From NCBI RefSeq assembly GCF_008364765.1, contig NZ_VTUY01000001.1, forward strand, positions 497,526 through 561,525: a stretch of 64,000 bases of DNA, written 5' to 3'. The notes beneath the pieces are model-generated. The model ran no database searches. It saw only the letters and a list, made by a program, of their open reading frames with translations, and was not told the DNA's origin. This document shows positions 8,761 to 17,900 of this stretch, in pieces. The stretch is from Bacillus sp. CH30_1T (GTDB lineage Bacteria > Bacillota > Bacilli > Bacillales > Bacillaceae_B). Numbering within the stretch: position 1 is the first letter of the stretch; each line of letters begins with the position of its first letter. The position numbers and the translations under genes are program-made.

Positions 8761-10170
8761 ATGGAATTACAACAAAATCCTCATTTATTATGGTTTATTG
8801 GGATATATGCGGTACTCATGATTGGGATTGGAACGTATATGTCTAAGAAAGTATCCAACAGCAATGATTTTATTCTCGCTGGAAAAAGTCTTGGTCCATT
8901 TGTATTAATGGGTACACTGCTTGCAACATGGACTGGAAGCGGAAGTATTTCCGGAGGAGAAACATCTGTAGCATACAGCTTTGGAATTATTCCTTCCTTA
9001 ATGCTCATGATTCCGACCCTTGTGGGAATCGGTATCCTTTACCTCGTCGCACCTAAAATTCGTGCATTCAGTAAATATACGGTTTCGGCAATCCTGGAAG
9101 AAAAATATGGTTCCACTGCACGAAACCTTTCGAGTGTCATTATTATCTTAGCGTATGTAGGAATTGTTTCTTATCAGATGAAAGGTTTCGGTTTTATTCT
9201 TAATTTAACAACAGGCATGTCAGTTGGTCTTGGTACGACCATTGGAGCTGCCTTGATTGTTTTTCTAGCGATGATCGGTGGCTTGCGTTCTGTATCTCAA
9301 ACAGATGCACTAAGTGGTTTTCTCATGGTCGGTGGTTTAATCATTACCGTCCCCACTATTTTCTTCATCGCTGGGGGATGGGATGAAATTGTTAAAAATG
9401 TCCCTGCATCCCATATGTCAGCCACGGGCAACTTATCTATCATTCAATTGATCGGTTATTTATTGCCTTCTCTATTTTTGTTACTGGGTGACCAAAACAT
9501 GTACCAGCGTCTGGCTTCATCTAAAGGAGATTCTTCATCAAGAAAAGGACAGATTGGATGGCTTATAGCCATGATCATCATTTCTCCTGCCATCTCCTTA
9601 ATCGCCTTTGCATCCCGTTCTCTATTCCCAGATATCGATCCAGGAATGGCGCTAATGGCCACGACGATTGCGATGCCGATTGGAATCGGGGGAATCCTTT
9701 TGGCAGCAGCGGCTTCCTTTATCATTACAACAGGAAATTCGTATTTATTGTCTGCTGCAACGAATCTGACATATGATATTTACGGAAAATATATCAATCC
9801 AAATGCTTCTGATGATAAACAGTTGAAAATCACCAAGATGTTCATTGTTGTACTTGGTGCTTTAGCATTCATTATCATTAATTACTTCCCAAGTGTACTG
9901 GATGTTCAAATGTATGCTTACACTGTTTATGGTGCAGGCATCACTCCGGCCGTTTTAGCCGTATTCTTCTGGAAACGGGTGAATGCTGCCGGAGGCGTTT
10001 CTTCCATGATTACAGGGGTAGTTTCCACATTGGTTTGGGAGATCGTCCTTCAGAAACCATTTGATCTAAACAGTGTCGTCATTGCGGTTCCGTTAGCCAT
10101 TGTTGTGTTGATCGTCGTGACTCTTATGACATCTAACAAGAATGATCCTCAATTACAACAAACTGCATAA
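8761..10170 (+). CDS. Sodium:solute symporter family protein
   Basis: About 469 residues from the ATG at 8761 (AGGAG 11 bases upstream; an in-frame GTG at 8728 is less likely). About 12-13 hydrophobic segments. Family features are the early NDFILAGKSLGPFVLMGTLL stretch, the ATWTGSGSISGGETSVAYSFG block in the Na+ site region, and a GDQNMYQRLASSK loop mid-protein as in SSS transporters. The substrate is not deducible and there is no metabolic gene in the same transcription unit. It faces the class III aminotransferase across a shared bidirectional terminator. Confidence 0.88.
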   Translation: MELQQNPHLLWFIGIYAVLMIGIGTYMSKKVSNSNDFILAGKSLGPFVLMGTLLATWTGSGSISGGETSVAYSFGIIPSLMLMIPTLVGIGILYLVAPKIRAFSKYTVSAILEEKYGSTARNLSSVIIILAYVGIVSYQMKGFGFILNLTTGMSVGLGTTIGAALIVFLAMIGGLRSVSQTDALSGFLMVGGLIITVPTIFFIAGGWDEIVKNVPASHMSATGNLSIIQLIGYLLPSLFLLLGDQNMYQRLASSKGDSSSRKGQIGWLIAMIIISPAISLIAFASRSLFPDIDPGMALMATTIAMPIGIGGILLAAAASFIITTGNSYLLSAATNLTYDIYGKYINPNASDDKQLKITKMFIVVLGALAFIIINYFPSVLDVQMYAYTVYGAGITPAVLAVFFWKRVNAAGGVSSMITGVVSTLVWEIVLQKPFDLNSVVIAVPLAIVVLIVVTLMTSNKNDPQLQQTA

Positions 10171-10179
10171 TGTCATGGT

Positions 10180-10226
10180 AAAAAGGCCGGATTCAGGTAC
10201 AGTTATGTACCTTGAATCCGGCCTTT
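10180..10226. terminator. Bidirectional terminator between convergent genes
   Basis: GGCCGGATTCAGGTAC and GTACCTTGAATCCGGCC form a ~16-bp stem with one bulge and a 6-base loop. It is flanked by A and T runs, so it can serve both the symporter (+) and aminotransferase (-) genes. Confidence 0.88.
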
Positions 10227-10230
10227 ACGT

Positions 10231-11553
10231 TTAATCGAAATGACTCATCAATGTAGCCTCATACTCACTCAATGCTTCATCCAGCATGCGAAGTCCAGTA
10301 TCTATTTGCTCCTTTGTCACAGTAAGCGGTGGAATCATCCTGATCACTTCACTATGATTTCCGCATAGATAGAATAATACGCCTTTTTCCAAAGCACGAT
10401 CCAGAATATCCATTAAGCCTTCCTGATTTGGTTTTCCTGTTTGAGGATGAACGATTTCAATGCCAATCATCAGTCCGACTGATCGAATGCTCCCGATCAC
10501 GTTATGTTTCTCCTTCAAAAGCTCGAGTTTGGAAACGGCATAAGCCCCCATTGTTTTCGTATTATCGAGAAGATTTTCTTCCTTCATGACTTCTAATGTA
10601 GCAAGTCCAACGGAACACGCAATCGGATTTCCACCAAACGTCGTCCCATGGCTCCCAAGTGGCCATTGTTTCATGAGCTTATTCGATGCGACAGTCGCGC
10701 TCAGGGGAAGCCCCGAGGCAATCCCTTTTGCAATCGCCATAATATCCGGTGTTACATCAAAGGTTTGAGCTGCAAACCAATTCCCCGTACGTCCAAAACC
10801 TGTTTGGACTTCATCGAAAATCAGTAAAATATCGTGACGATCACATATCTCCCTTACTTTTTTGAGCCAAGCTTTCGGAGGAACGATGTACCCACCTTCA
10901 CCAAGGACAGGTTCTAATATGACACACGCTACCTCTTCAGGAGTGACCTGATGATTAAAGAGAGTTTCGAAATCCTTTTCAAGCTTCTCAACAACATAAT
11001 GAACGGAATCAAGTCCCTTTGGACACTCTCGTTCATTCGCATATGGAACCTGATAAGTCAGGCCGGATGGCTGCATAAACTTTCGATACTTACTCTTAGA
11101 AGTCGTGACACTTAACGCACCAAGTGAACGACCGTGAAAACAGCCGGTGAAGGAAACAACATATGGACGCTTCTTTACATATTTCGCCAGCTTGATTGCA
11201 CCCTCAATCGCTTCTGTACCACTATTGGCAAAGAAAAAGCTATCTAAGTCTCCTGGAAGAATCTCCGCCAGTTCATCAGCCAATCGAAGGATCGATTCAT
11301 ACATGATGACACCTGATGGACCGTGCATAAGCCCATCTGCTGCATCTTTAATCGCTTGTACAATTTTTGGATGACGATGTCCAACATTCGTTACGGCAAT
11401 TCCAGAGGTGAAATCAAGATATTTCTTTCCGTCCAACCCGTAGTAATAGCACCCCTCTTCTTTCACTACCGGTAAGTTCGGGTGATCTTTTGCCATACTG
11501 GGTGCCAGACGATTAGGCATATTTTGAATAAGCTGTTCAAATGTTTGTTTCAT
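10231..11553 (-). CDS. Class III PLP-dependent aminotransferase (GABA aminotransferase-like)
   Basis: 440 residues from the ATG at 11553, chosen for GGAGG 8 bases upstream. Class III features: [20 protein letters not shown] near the N-terminus, [20 protein letters not shown] (PLP phosphate binding), [30 protein letters not shown] (the Asp contacting PLP) and the Lys in [15 protein letters not shown]. The family includes 4-aminobutyrate, acetylornithine and ornithine aminotransferases; the closest look is 4-aminobutyrate/5-aminovalerate type, but specificity cannot be fixed. It sits downstream of yjiH on the same strand, separated by a 531-bp repeat element that may uncouple them. Confidence 0.85.
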   Translation of the reverse strand: MKQTFEQLIQNMPNRLAPSMAKDHPNLPVVKEEGCYYYGLDGKKYLDFTSGIAVTNVGHRHPKIVQAIKDAADGLMHGPSGVIMYESILRLADELAEILPGDLDSFFFANSGTEAIEGAIKLAKYVKKRPYVVSFTGCFHGRSLGALSVTTSKSKYRKFMQPSGLTYQVPYANERECPKGLDSVHYVVEKLEKDFETLFNHQVTPEEVACVILEPVLGEGGYIVPPKAWLKKVREICDRHDILLIFDEVQTGFGRTGNWFAAQTFDVTPDIMAIAKGIASGLPLSATVASNKLMKQWPLGSHGTTFGGNPIACSVGLATLEVMKEENLLDNTKTMGAYAVSKLELLKEKHNVIGSIRSVGLMIGIEIVHPQTGKPNQEGLMDILDRALEKGVLFYLCGNHSEVIRMIPPLTVTKEQIDTGLRMLDEALSEYEATLMSHFD

Positions 11554-11595
11554 TCTAGTAACCTCCATATATGTGACTGACAAATTTTTGCATAA

Positions 11596-12126
11596 CGCTC
11601 TTTTCTCAAGGATTGTTGCTTTTTAACATAAGCTCTGCAAGGCTCTGTCAATTAGCATGTGCTAGATGGTGAGGAGAACGGGTCCGCTTGCAGCTAGCGT
11701 TCGGCCGAGCCTACTCAGCTTAGCCGAACGGGGTCTCGACATGCCCAAAATCCACCGGAGTCTGCGCAGTTCCCCTCACCATCTTTAAATAGAATTTTTG
11801 TGACAGAGCTTTAAAGATGTGCAAGAAAACAATGTAACTAGAAAAAATAATTCTTCTTTTATAAAAGGGAAATCAATCTCTACTCACCTTGAATAAGGTT
11901 GTTTGCTAAAATTCTTGTTATTATTGATTTCTATTAAGGATACATGCTCAGAAAGTTGATTGGAGCGGAAGGATGCTCGACTCCTGCGGGAATAGCTGGA
12001 CAGGTGAGACCCCACAGGCGAAGCCGAGGAGGCTCACCGCCAGCCCCGCGGAAAGCGAGCATCCTGTAGCGGAAATCAACTATTACTTTCTTCTCTAAAA
12101 TAACAACAAACTTAACGAAATGAGCC
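11596..12126. repeat. Composite repeat element, copy A (degenerate terminal inverted repeats)
   Basis: A 531-bp element with degenerate terminal inverted repeats (GCTCTTTTCTCAAGG at the left; GGCTCATTTCGTTAAG read inward from the right). Inside are two sub-elements: 11642-11809, bounded by GCTCTGTCA / TGACAGAGC; and 11954-12081, bounded by AGTTGATT / AATCAACT, containing CTCCTGCGGGAA and CCCCGCGGAAAGCGAGCA, a palindromic repeat type common in Bacillaceae. It has the same order as copy B at 22422-23042. Its right end abuts the yjiH stop codon exactly. Confidence 0.8.
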
Positions 12127-13512
12127 TTACATAAAGAAGAAATGAGCCAATAAAGCGACGATAGGTAAAGTAATAATCGTACGTTGAATAAAGATTATGA
12201 ATAAATCTAAAAAGCTGATCGGAATCTTGGATTTGATTAATAGAATACCAATCTCAGACATGTAAATTAATTGAGTCAAAGACATGGCGGCAATGACGAA
12301 TCTTGTTAACTCACTCTCAATTCCGCTCCCTACTACAGCAGGTAAAAACATGTCTGCGAAACCAACGATCATGGCGGGAGCCGCATCTGCCGCCTGTGGA
12401 ATTTGCAATAGCTCTAATAGTGGAATAATCGGATACGCCAATATGTCAAACACAGGAGTATATTCCGCTACTATTAAAGCAATAGTTCCAAGGGCCATCA
12501 CCAAAGGAATAAGGCCAAACCAGATATCCAGTACGTTCTGGAATCCTTTTTTCGTTACCTCTCCAACACTTTTCACTTCTGATGCTTTTTCTACCGCTTT
12601 TTCAAACCCCCATTGAAAACGGGATACATTTTCAGGAACGGTTTCGGAGATTTGCATGCCAACCGGCTCATAATACGTGTCTTTCTTTCGGGAAAGGGGC
12701 GGAATACGCGGGCATATGACCGCAGCTGCTATCCCTGCAATAACCACTGTCGCATACAGTTGAACAAACATTGATTCCAATCCGATGAAGCTGACAATCA
12801 CTAGACTGAAAGCGATTGAAGCAACTGAAAAGTTTGTGGCAATGACTGCTGCTTCCCGCTTTGTGTAGTAGCCTTCTTCAAATTGTTTTGTTGTAATCAA
12901 TACGCCGACGGTACCACTCCCCATCCAGGATGCAAGGGCATCGATGGACGATCGTCCCGGCAATTGGAAAAGAGGCTTCATGATTTTCTGCAGCAGGGTA
13001 CCGAAGAAATCCATCAGTCCAAAATCTAAAAGCAGGGGCATCAATAAGCCTGCAAATAAAAACCAAGTCGTTAAGACAGGAACTAATGAATACAATACGG
13101 TTCCTCCCGTAAAGTCAGAAATGATCCACGCGGGACCCATTCCATTTACCGTCATCACCGCAAATATCGAACCCAGGACGCGAATAGCAATCCAAAAGAA
13201 TCCTACGTCAAATAATCCTTTAAAGAACGAGTGGTTTACAATCCACTGAGGTTTAAACATTTTCGTATAAATAGCCATAAGAGCTGATACACCAAAAACC
13301 ACTGTCATGAATAATGGCAGTACACCTTCGAGCATCCCTTGAAAATAAGAAGCAAATATTCCGACCCCGATTGTCATGTTCCCATCATATGTAACAGGAA
13401 CAAGGAACAACAGTACTCCTAACAAGGACGGAATGATAAACTTCATTGCTTCTCTTGACGTTCTGCCTGACCGGGTTTCTAATTGACTAACACTTTGTTT
13501 TCCAACTTCCAT
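12127..13512 (-). CDS. yjiH: YjiH family membrane protein (nucleoside-recognition/Gate domain)
   Basis: Polytopic membrane protein of 461 residues from the ATG at 13512 (AAAGGGGTG just upstream). About 10 hydrophobic segments. The central LPGRSSIDALASWMGSGTVG and the GFADMFLPAVVGSGIESE segment are typical of YjiH and related Gate-domain proteins, which are thought to be transporters. The function is unknown. It lies immediately downstream of a sigma-54 activator gene with a -24/-12 promoter between them (13623-13639), so it is probably the main target of that activator and imports the nitrogen source the activator responds to. Confidence 0.82.
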   Translation of the reverse strand: MEVGKQSVSQLETRSGRTSREAMKFIIPSLLGVLLFLVPVTYDGNMTIGVGIFASYFQGMLEGVLPLFMTVVFGVSALMAIYTKMFKPQWIVNHSFFKGLFDVGFFWIAIRVLGSIFAVMTVNGMGPAWIISDFTGGTVLYSLVPVLTTWFLFAGLLMPLLLDFGLMDFFGTLLQKIMKPLFQLPGRSSIDALASWMGSGTVGVLITTKQFEEGYYTKREAAVIATNFSVASIAFSLVIVSFIGLESMFVQLYATVVIAGIAAAVICPRIPPLSRKKDTYYEPVGMQISETVPENVSRFQWGFEKAVEKASEVKSVGEVTKKGFQNVLDIWFGLIPLVMALGTIALIVAEYTPVFDILAYPIIPLLELLQIPQAADAAPAMIVGFADMFLPAVVGSGIESELTRFVIAAMSLTQLIYMSEIGILLIKSKIPISFLDLFIIFIQRTIITLPIVALLAHFFFM

Positions 13513-13622
13513 TGTCAACACCCCTTTAAAATTCATCCATAATCCCTAATCATTCGAGAATCACTTATGCTTCGTATTAATATCCCCTTTCTTCACCTTT
13601 CTGTTATTTTCACCTTATTACT

Positions 13623-13639
13623 TGCAAGTTTCATGCCAA
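13623..13639 (-). promoter_or_regulatory. Sigma-54 (-24/-12) promoter of yjiH
   Basis: TTGGCATGAAACTTGCA on the minus strand fits the SigL consensus TTGGCACN5TTGCA with one change, and the GG and GC doublets are exactly 10 bases apart. It begins 4 bases after the stop of the sigma-54 activator gene and about 110 bases before yjiH. Confidence 0.85.
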
Positions 13640-13643
13640 TATA

Positions 13644-15023
13644 CTATTTTATTTTGTATTTTTGAAGTTTTCTGACTATTGAAGGTTGACTAATTCCCAA
13701 GTTTTGAGCCATTTGAGTAGTAGTCTTATACTTCTCCCTCGCATTCTTTAATACTTGTTCTTCGACCGATTCAAGAATGTCTTTTAATGATTGACCATTG
13801 TACTCAAATCCTGAAATATCAGCACTATGCTTTATGTATGGACCAGGCAGGTTTTCCATTTCAATTAATGGCTTGGAAGATGTCACAATCAGCCTTTCAA
13901 TTATATTCATTAGCTCTCTGACATTCCCTTTCCAATCTTGAATCAACAACTGATGAACAACTCCTTCATCTAGCTCTCTTTGGCGCTGATATTTTTCACA
14001 AAAATGATTTACAAAGTAATCGATCATCGTAATAATGTCTGATGTTCTCTCTCTCAATGGAGGAATCGTAATAGGAACCACATTCAAACGGAAGAATAAA
14101 TCCCTCCTGAATTCTTTCTCCTCTACAGCCGCCTCTAAATCCTTGTTCGTAGCTGCCAGTACCCGGAAGTCAACCTTTCTTTGCTTCGTACCGCCTACGC
14201 GATAAAATTGTTTCTCCTGAATGAACTTTAGAATTTTGACCTGGTTTGATAGAGATAGTTCCCCTATTTCATCTAAAAACAGGGTGCCGCCTTCAGCGAG
14301 TTCTGCTAAACCTACTTTCCCTTTGCGGTCCGCTCCCGTGAAAGACCCGGGTTCATACCCAAAGAATTCTGCTTCAAATAACGAGTCTGGTATCGCTCCA
14401 CAATTGACCTCAATGAACGGGCCGCCTTTTCGTTGACTTTTGTTATGTATGAATTTCGCAATATGGGACTTACCGACACCGGATTCCCCCAGCAGGAGGA
14501 CGTTCACATCGACTTCTGCTACTTGCAGGGCAACCTGTAACACCTTTTTCATCTCATCACTCGAGGCAATGATCCCTTCCGAATAGTAATGACGGCTCCT
14601 AAGGATTTCAAGCTCGCTTTTCACCCTCTCCATCTCATCTTCCATTTCCGTTAAATACTTTTTCATATTCAATAATTCCGTTACATCATGGGAATAGCTT
14701 ACGATTCTCACTAGTTCACCGGTTTCATTGAATACCGGGATCCCTGTAACGAGTAGTTTCTTGCCTTCTTTACTCGTCTGGACCAACGTTATTTTTTTCT
14801 TTTCTTTTAGAACGATCGGAGTTAATATTGGAGAAAAAACCCCTTCTTTTTCCAGATCATATACAGATTTCCCTACCATGTCTGCCGAGTTCACGTTGTA
14901 AATATCCCCGGTTGCGTCACTCACTTTCAAGATAATCCCATCTGTATTGGTTACTAAAATATCATCTTGCAGCGAATGAAGAATCTCCTCATTTTCATTC
15001 CAACTTTTATTCTTTATAGTCAC
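13644..15023 (-). CDS. Sigma-54-dependent transcriptional activator (PAS-AAA+-Fis)
   Basis: About 459 residues from a GTG at 15023 (GGGG 9 bases upstream; the ATG at 15032 sits directly on the ribosome site). Domains: PAS at ~15-120 (DDILVTNTDGIILKVSDATG), short coiled coil, AAA+ at ~150-380 with Walker A LLLGESGVGKS, the sigma-54 contact loop GSFTGA (variant of GAFTGA), Walker B GGTLFLDEIGEL and the RDLFFRLNVVPITIPPLRER segment, then a Fis-type helix-turn-helix (TTQMAQNLGISQPSIVRKLQK). The PAS domain suggests a small-molecule signal. The likely target is yjiH; control of the divergent kyn genes is possible but no -24/-12 element was found before kynU. Confidence 0.92.
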   Translation of the reverse strand: MTIKNKSWNENEEILHSLQDDILVTNTDGIILKVSDATGDIYNVNSADMVGKSVYDLEKEGVFSPILTPIVLKEKKKITLVQTSKEGKKLLVTGIPVFNETGELVRIVSYSHDVTELLNMKKYLTEMEDEMERVKSELEILRSRHYYSEGIIASSDEMKKVLQVALQVAEVDVNVLLLGESGVGKSHIAKFIHNKSQRKGGPFIEVNCGAIPDSLFEAEFFGYEPGSFTGADRKGKVGLAELAEGGTLFLDEIGELSLSNQVKILKFIQEKQFYRVGGTKQRKVDFRVLAATNKDLEAAVEEKEFRRDLFFRLNVVPITIPPLRERTSDIITMIDYFVNHFCEKYQRQRELDEGVVHQLLIQDWKGNVRELMNIIERLIVTSSKPLIEMENLPGPYIKHSADISGFEYNGQSLKDILESVEEQVLKNAREKYKTTTQMAQNLGISQPSIVRKLQKYKIK

Positions 15024-15050
15024 AGACAGCATCCCCTTTGAAAGTCTTGA

Positions 15051-15149
15051 AATTATTCAATAATGAATAATTATCCTGATAAAATTTATATTAATTCATT
15101 TATAACAAAGCTTTTTGACTTTTTATACATTTTTGAATAGATTATTCAA
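15051..15149. promoter_or_regulatory. Two related palindromes in the activator/kynU divergent region
   Basis: AATTATTCA-ataa-TGAATAATT at 15051-15072 (9-bp arms) and TTGAATA-gat-TATTCAA at 15133-15149 (7-bp arms) share the half-site TGAATA. They lie 61 bp apart between divergent genes and look like operators of one dimeric regulator. No regulator is assigned. Confidence 0.5.
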
Positions 15150-15246
15150 TATTAAATACCTTTTACTCTATTAGGTCAAGAAATTATTTTACTATTCGAA
15201 CCATTTCGATTATCATTTTGGTAAGACTGTTTAAGGTGGGATAGGG

Positions 15247-16530
15247 ATGACAGATGGAGAGAAGTTGACGTTGGAACACGCTAAGGAACTGGACAGGCAG
15301 GATTCATTGGCCCATTTCCGGAATGAATTTTACATAAAGAAAAATCACTATTATATGGATGGGAACTCATTAGGCTTATTATCAAAACGGGCAGAGAAGG
15401 CGTTACTTACGTCTTTGGAAGATTGGAAGGAACATGGAATCGATGGCTGGATGGATGGGCAGGAGCCATGGTTCTATTATTCTGAAAAGCTTGGAGAAAT
15501 GACAGCCCCTTTAGTTGGGGCAGAAAAGGAAGAAGTGATTGTGACGGGTTCCATTACGACAAACCTTCATCAGTTACTCGCCACATTCTATCAACCTGAT
15601 GGAAAACGCACCAAAATCTTAGCAGATGAATTGACTTTCCCTTCGGATATTTACGCTGTTCAAAGTCAGCTGGAGTTAAAAGGTTACACCCCTGATGAAC
15701 ATCTTATTCAGGTAAAAAGCAGAGACGGATACACATTAAGAGAAGAGGACATCATCAGGGATATGACGGATGATATTGCTCTGATTCTATTACCATCCGT
15801 TCTCTATCGAAGTGGACAACTCCTGGATATGAAGCGATTGACGAGCGCAGCCCATAAACGTGGCATTGTGATTGGATTCGATTTGGCCCATTCGATTGGA
15901 GCTCTTCCCCATCAATTACATGCTGACGGAGTAGACTTTGCTGTGTGGTGTAATTACAAATATTTAAATAGTGGCCCGGGTGGTGTAGGCGGATTATTTG
16001 TTCATAACAGGCATAAAGGGAAAAAACCTGGTCTTTCCGGATGGTTCAGCTCCCGTAAGGATAAGCAGTTTGATATGGATCATACGTTGACCCATGCAGA
16101 TTCTGCAGGTGCCTTCCAAATTGGGACCCCGCATATATTAAGCAGTGCTCCTTTACTTGGCTCGTTGGAGTTATTTGAAGAAGCCGGCATTGAGAATCTG
16201 AGAAGAAAGTCCCTTTCGCTTACACGATTTATGATGGATCTATTTCAACAAGAGCTTTCACAGTATGGGTTTACAATCTGTAACCCACTTGAAGATGATC
16301 AGAGAGGCGGACACATTAGTTTAAAGCATGAAGAGACGGCAAGAATTTGTAAAGCCTTGAAGGTGAACAATGTCACACCTGACTTCCGTTCACCAAATGT
16401 GATTCGACTGGCTCCCGTGGCTCTCTATTCTTCCTATGAAGATGTATGGGAGACCATTCAAATCTTGAAAACCATCATGGACAAGGAAGAATATAAGAAG
16501 TTTGAAAATACGCGGAATGTTGTAGCGTAA
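15247..16530 (+). CDS. kynU: Kynureninase
   Basis: PLP enzyme cleaving L-kynurenine to anthranilate and alanine. 427 residues, normal for KynU. Motifs: [11 protein letters not shown] near residue 40, [36 protein letters not shown] (Asp contacting PLP), [17 protein letters not shown] holding the Schiff-base Lys, and [20 protein letters not shown]. Start ATG with GGTGGGATAGGG upstream. It is first in a two-gene unit with kynB. The dioxygenase gene kynA, often present in this operon in Bacillus, is not seen in the window. Confidence 0.95.
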   Translation: MTDGEKLTLEHAKELDRQDSLAHFRNEFYIKKNHYYMDGNSLGLLSKRAEKALLTSLEDWKEHGIDGWMDGQEPWFYYSEKLGEMTAPLVGAEKEEVIVTGSITTNLHQLLATFYQPDGKRTKILADELTFPSDIYAVQSQLELKGYTPDEHLIQVKSRDGYTLREEDIIRDMTDDIALILLPSVLYRSGQLLDMKRLTSAAHKRGIVIGFDLAHSIGALPHQLHADGVDFAVWCNYKYLNSGPGGVGGLFVHNRHKGKKPGLSGWFSSRKDKQFDMDHTLTHADSAGAFQIGTPHILSSAPLLGSLELFEEAGIENLRRKSLSLTRFMMDLFQQELSQYGFTICNPLEDDQRGGHISLKHEETARICKALKVNNVTPDFRSPNVIRLAPVALYSSYEDVWETIQILKTIMDKEEYKKFENTRNVVA

Positions 16531-16555
16531 CTTCTTTTAGAAAGGATGAGACCGT

Positions 16556-17179
16556 TTGAAGATCATTGATATTTCCCGCCCTTTACACAATGATACTCCT
16601 GTCTGGCCAGGGGACACTCCCTTTTCTTTCTCATTGAATTGGACGATGGAGGAAACGGGATCCGTGAATGTCGGTCAGCTTACCATGAGTTCTCATACTG
16701 GAACACACGTCGATGCTCCCTTCCACTTTGACAAAGCTGGAAAGAGAATATTGGACCTGCCATTAGAGAGGTTTATGGGGCCGGCCATCGTTGTATCGGT
16801 GGAGAATGCTGCAGAAATAAGTAGTAAACTAATGGATAAGGTCGACTTTTCAGGAGTTAAGAAGGTGCTTTTCAAGACGAATGCCTGGAAGAATCCCAAG
16901 CAGTTTCCTGAACGCATTCCTCCCATTGCGAAAGAGCTCGCACCTTTTTTGAAGGAAAAAGGGATTGATTTGATTGGAGTGGATCTTCCTTCAGTGGATC
17001 CATTGGATAGTAAGGAGCTGACTGCTCACCATTCATTACGGCAACATGACATCGGAATATTGGAAGGGATTGTCCTTGACCACGTAGAGCCTGGACGGTA
17101 TGAATTGGTAGCCCTCCCCCTCCCTCTTAAAGAAGGAGATGGATCTCCCGTCCGAGCCATTTTAATGGATCGAACTTGA
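16556..17179 (+). CDS. kynB: Kynurenine formamidase (arylformamidase)
   Basis: Hydrolyses N-formyl-L-kynurenine to kynurenine and formate. 207 residues. The metal-binding cyclase-family signature SSHTGTHVDAPFHF is at ~44-57, the N-terminus MKIIDISRPLHNDTPVWPGD is typical, and HHSLRQHDIGILEGIVLDHV holds further conserved His/Glu residues. It starts at a TTG with AAAGGATGA upstream, 25 bases after kynU, so the two are cotranscribed. Gene order kynU-kynB without kynA is unusual compared with kynA-kynB-kynU. Confidence 0.93.
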   Translation: MKIIDISRPLHNDTPVWPGDTPFSFSLNWTMEETGSVNVGQLTMSSHTGTHVDAPFHFDKAGKRILDLPLERFMGPAIVVSVENAAEISSKLMDKVDFSGVKKVLFKTNAWKNPKQFPERIPPIAKELAPFLKEKGIDLIGVDLPSVDPLDSKELTAHHSLRQHDIGILEGIVLDHVEPGRYELVALPLPLKEGDGSPVRAILMDRT

Positions 17180-17188
17180 TAAGATTCC

Positions 17189-17218
17189 TTTACAGGTTTT
17201 CCCTTCATTTTGTATAAT
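17189..17218 (+). promoter_or_regulatory. Promoter of the antisense (antitoxin) RNA
   Basis: TTTACA and TATAAT separated by 18 bases. It starts 10 bases after the kynB stop, with no ORF downstream on the plus strand before the terminator at 17315-17367, so it most likely drives a short non-coding RNA. Confidence 0.75.
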
Positions 17219-17224
17219 ATAATA

Positions 17225-17367
17225 GAAAAGTTCATTGCTTAAATACAGAGTTCTGGCTGCCACCAGAACTCTGACAGTATACATTGCCGTGAGCAATTTA
17301 TCCTTTAATAAGATAGAAGTAACCTTTCCCTTGCAGTTGTCATAGTGGGTGGGTTACTTCTTTTTTT
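17225..17367 (+). ncRNA. Predicted type I antitoxin RNA, antisense to the toxin 3' end
   Basis: Predicted ~140-nt transcript between a near-consensus promoter and a rho-independent terminator (AGAAGTAACC ... GGTTACTTCT followed by seven T). It contains a perfect 11-bp hairpin CAGAGTTCTGG / CCAGAACTCTG at 17246-17273. Its last ~14 bases overlap the 3' end of the toxin ORF, and the rest would pair with the toxin mRNA 3' UTR. This is the layout of TxpA/RatA and BsrG/SR4 in Bacillus subtilis. The exact start is inferred. Confidence 0.7.
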
Positions 17368-17446
17368 GTTGCGTGACTGCGATTATTGCTACTGTTAATG
17401 TACCAAAGGCAATCATCAGTTGTAGTACGTCTGCCGTTTCGATCAT
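17354..17446 (-). CDS. Small hydrophobic toxin, putative holin-like (TxpA/Hol-Tox type)
   Basis: A 30-residue protein: a short polar start, then LMIAFGTLTVAIIAV as a single membrane segment, and a basic tail TQQKKK. The LMIAFG core and size are characteristic of the putative holin-like toxin family of Bacillales type I systems. GGAGGTGAT lies 9 bases before the ATG at 17446. A convergent antisense RNA overlaps its 3' end. A LexA-like box lies ~85-100 bases upstream, suggesting SOS induction (inference). Homologues depolarise or disturb the membrane or cell envelope when overproduced. Confidence 0.82.
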   Translation of the reverse strand: MIETADVLQLMIAFGTLTVAIIAVTQQKKK

Positions 17447-17529
17447 TCCTGCTCATCACCTCCCATCTTAAGGGAGCTGCCTCTTGCCCACCCAGCTATG
17501 TACACCGTACACATATTTTAACACAAAAA

Positions 17530-17543
17530 CGAACGTATGTTCT
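17530..17543. promoter_or_regulatory. LexA (DinR) SOS box
   Basis: CGAACGTATGTTCT matches the Bacillus consensus CGAACRNRYGTTYC at 13 of 14 positions. It lies upstream of the toxin (minus strand). A plus-strand TATAAT at 17543-17548 abuts it, so a rightward transcript toward the 46-residue membrane protein could be controlled too. Confidence 0.65.
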
Positions 17544-17711
17544 ATAATTCTGAGCATATTTAGAAAATAGTTCCTTTTTACTGAATTTGACCCCGTCTAT
17601 AAATTGTTTTAAATCGCATATATTCACTTCTTCTTTTCATAGACTAACAATATAGATGTTTAAAATGATAAAAAATGGACCATAGCTATGTTAAAAAAAG
17701 GAGGCGGTACA

Positions 17712-17852
17712 ATGGGAATTACCATCACTTTGGGTTTAGTCGTGATGCTTGGAATGGTTTTGGGTATTCTTATTTATTTCTTAAGACAAGCTTTGGATTC
17801 AAATGATTCGAAAAAGATTGACTCTCATGATCATGATCATTTTTCGCAATGA
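17712..17852 (+). CDS. Small single-pass membrane protein, 46 residues
   Basis: An ATG 7 bases after a very strong AAGGAGG opens a 46-codon frame. The protein has one N-terminal membrane span (ITLGLVVMLGMVLGILIYFL) and a charged tail rich in Asp and His ending SHDHDHF, which could bind metal. I do not recognise a family. The ribosome site and clean topology argue it is real. It is divergent from the toxin gene and ~170 bases from the LexA-like box; a link with the SOS response is possible only. Confidence 0.72.
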   Translation: MGITITLGLVVMLGMVLGILIYFLRQALDSNDSKKIDSHDHDHFSQ

Positions 17853-17900
17853 TGATTTGGTCCTTCAATGACCGCTAGCGAAATTTGTCATTTTTTGTAG

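Noticed and set aside
15190..15246. Possible -24/-12 element before kynU (TTGGTAAGACTGTTTA)
   Set aside because: The -24 GG is present but the -12 GC doublet is missing at the required spacing.
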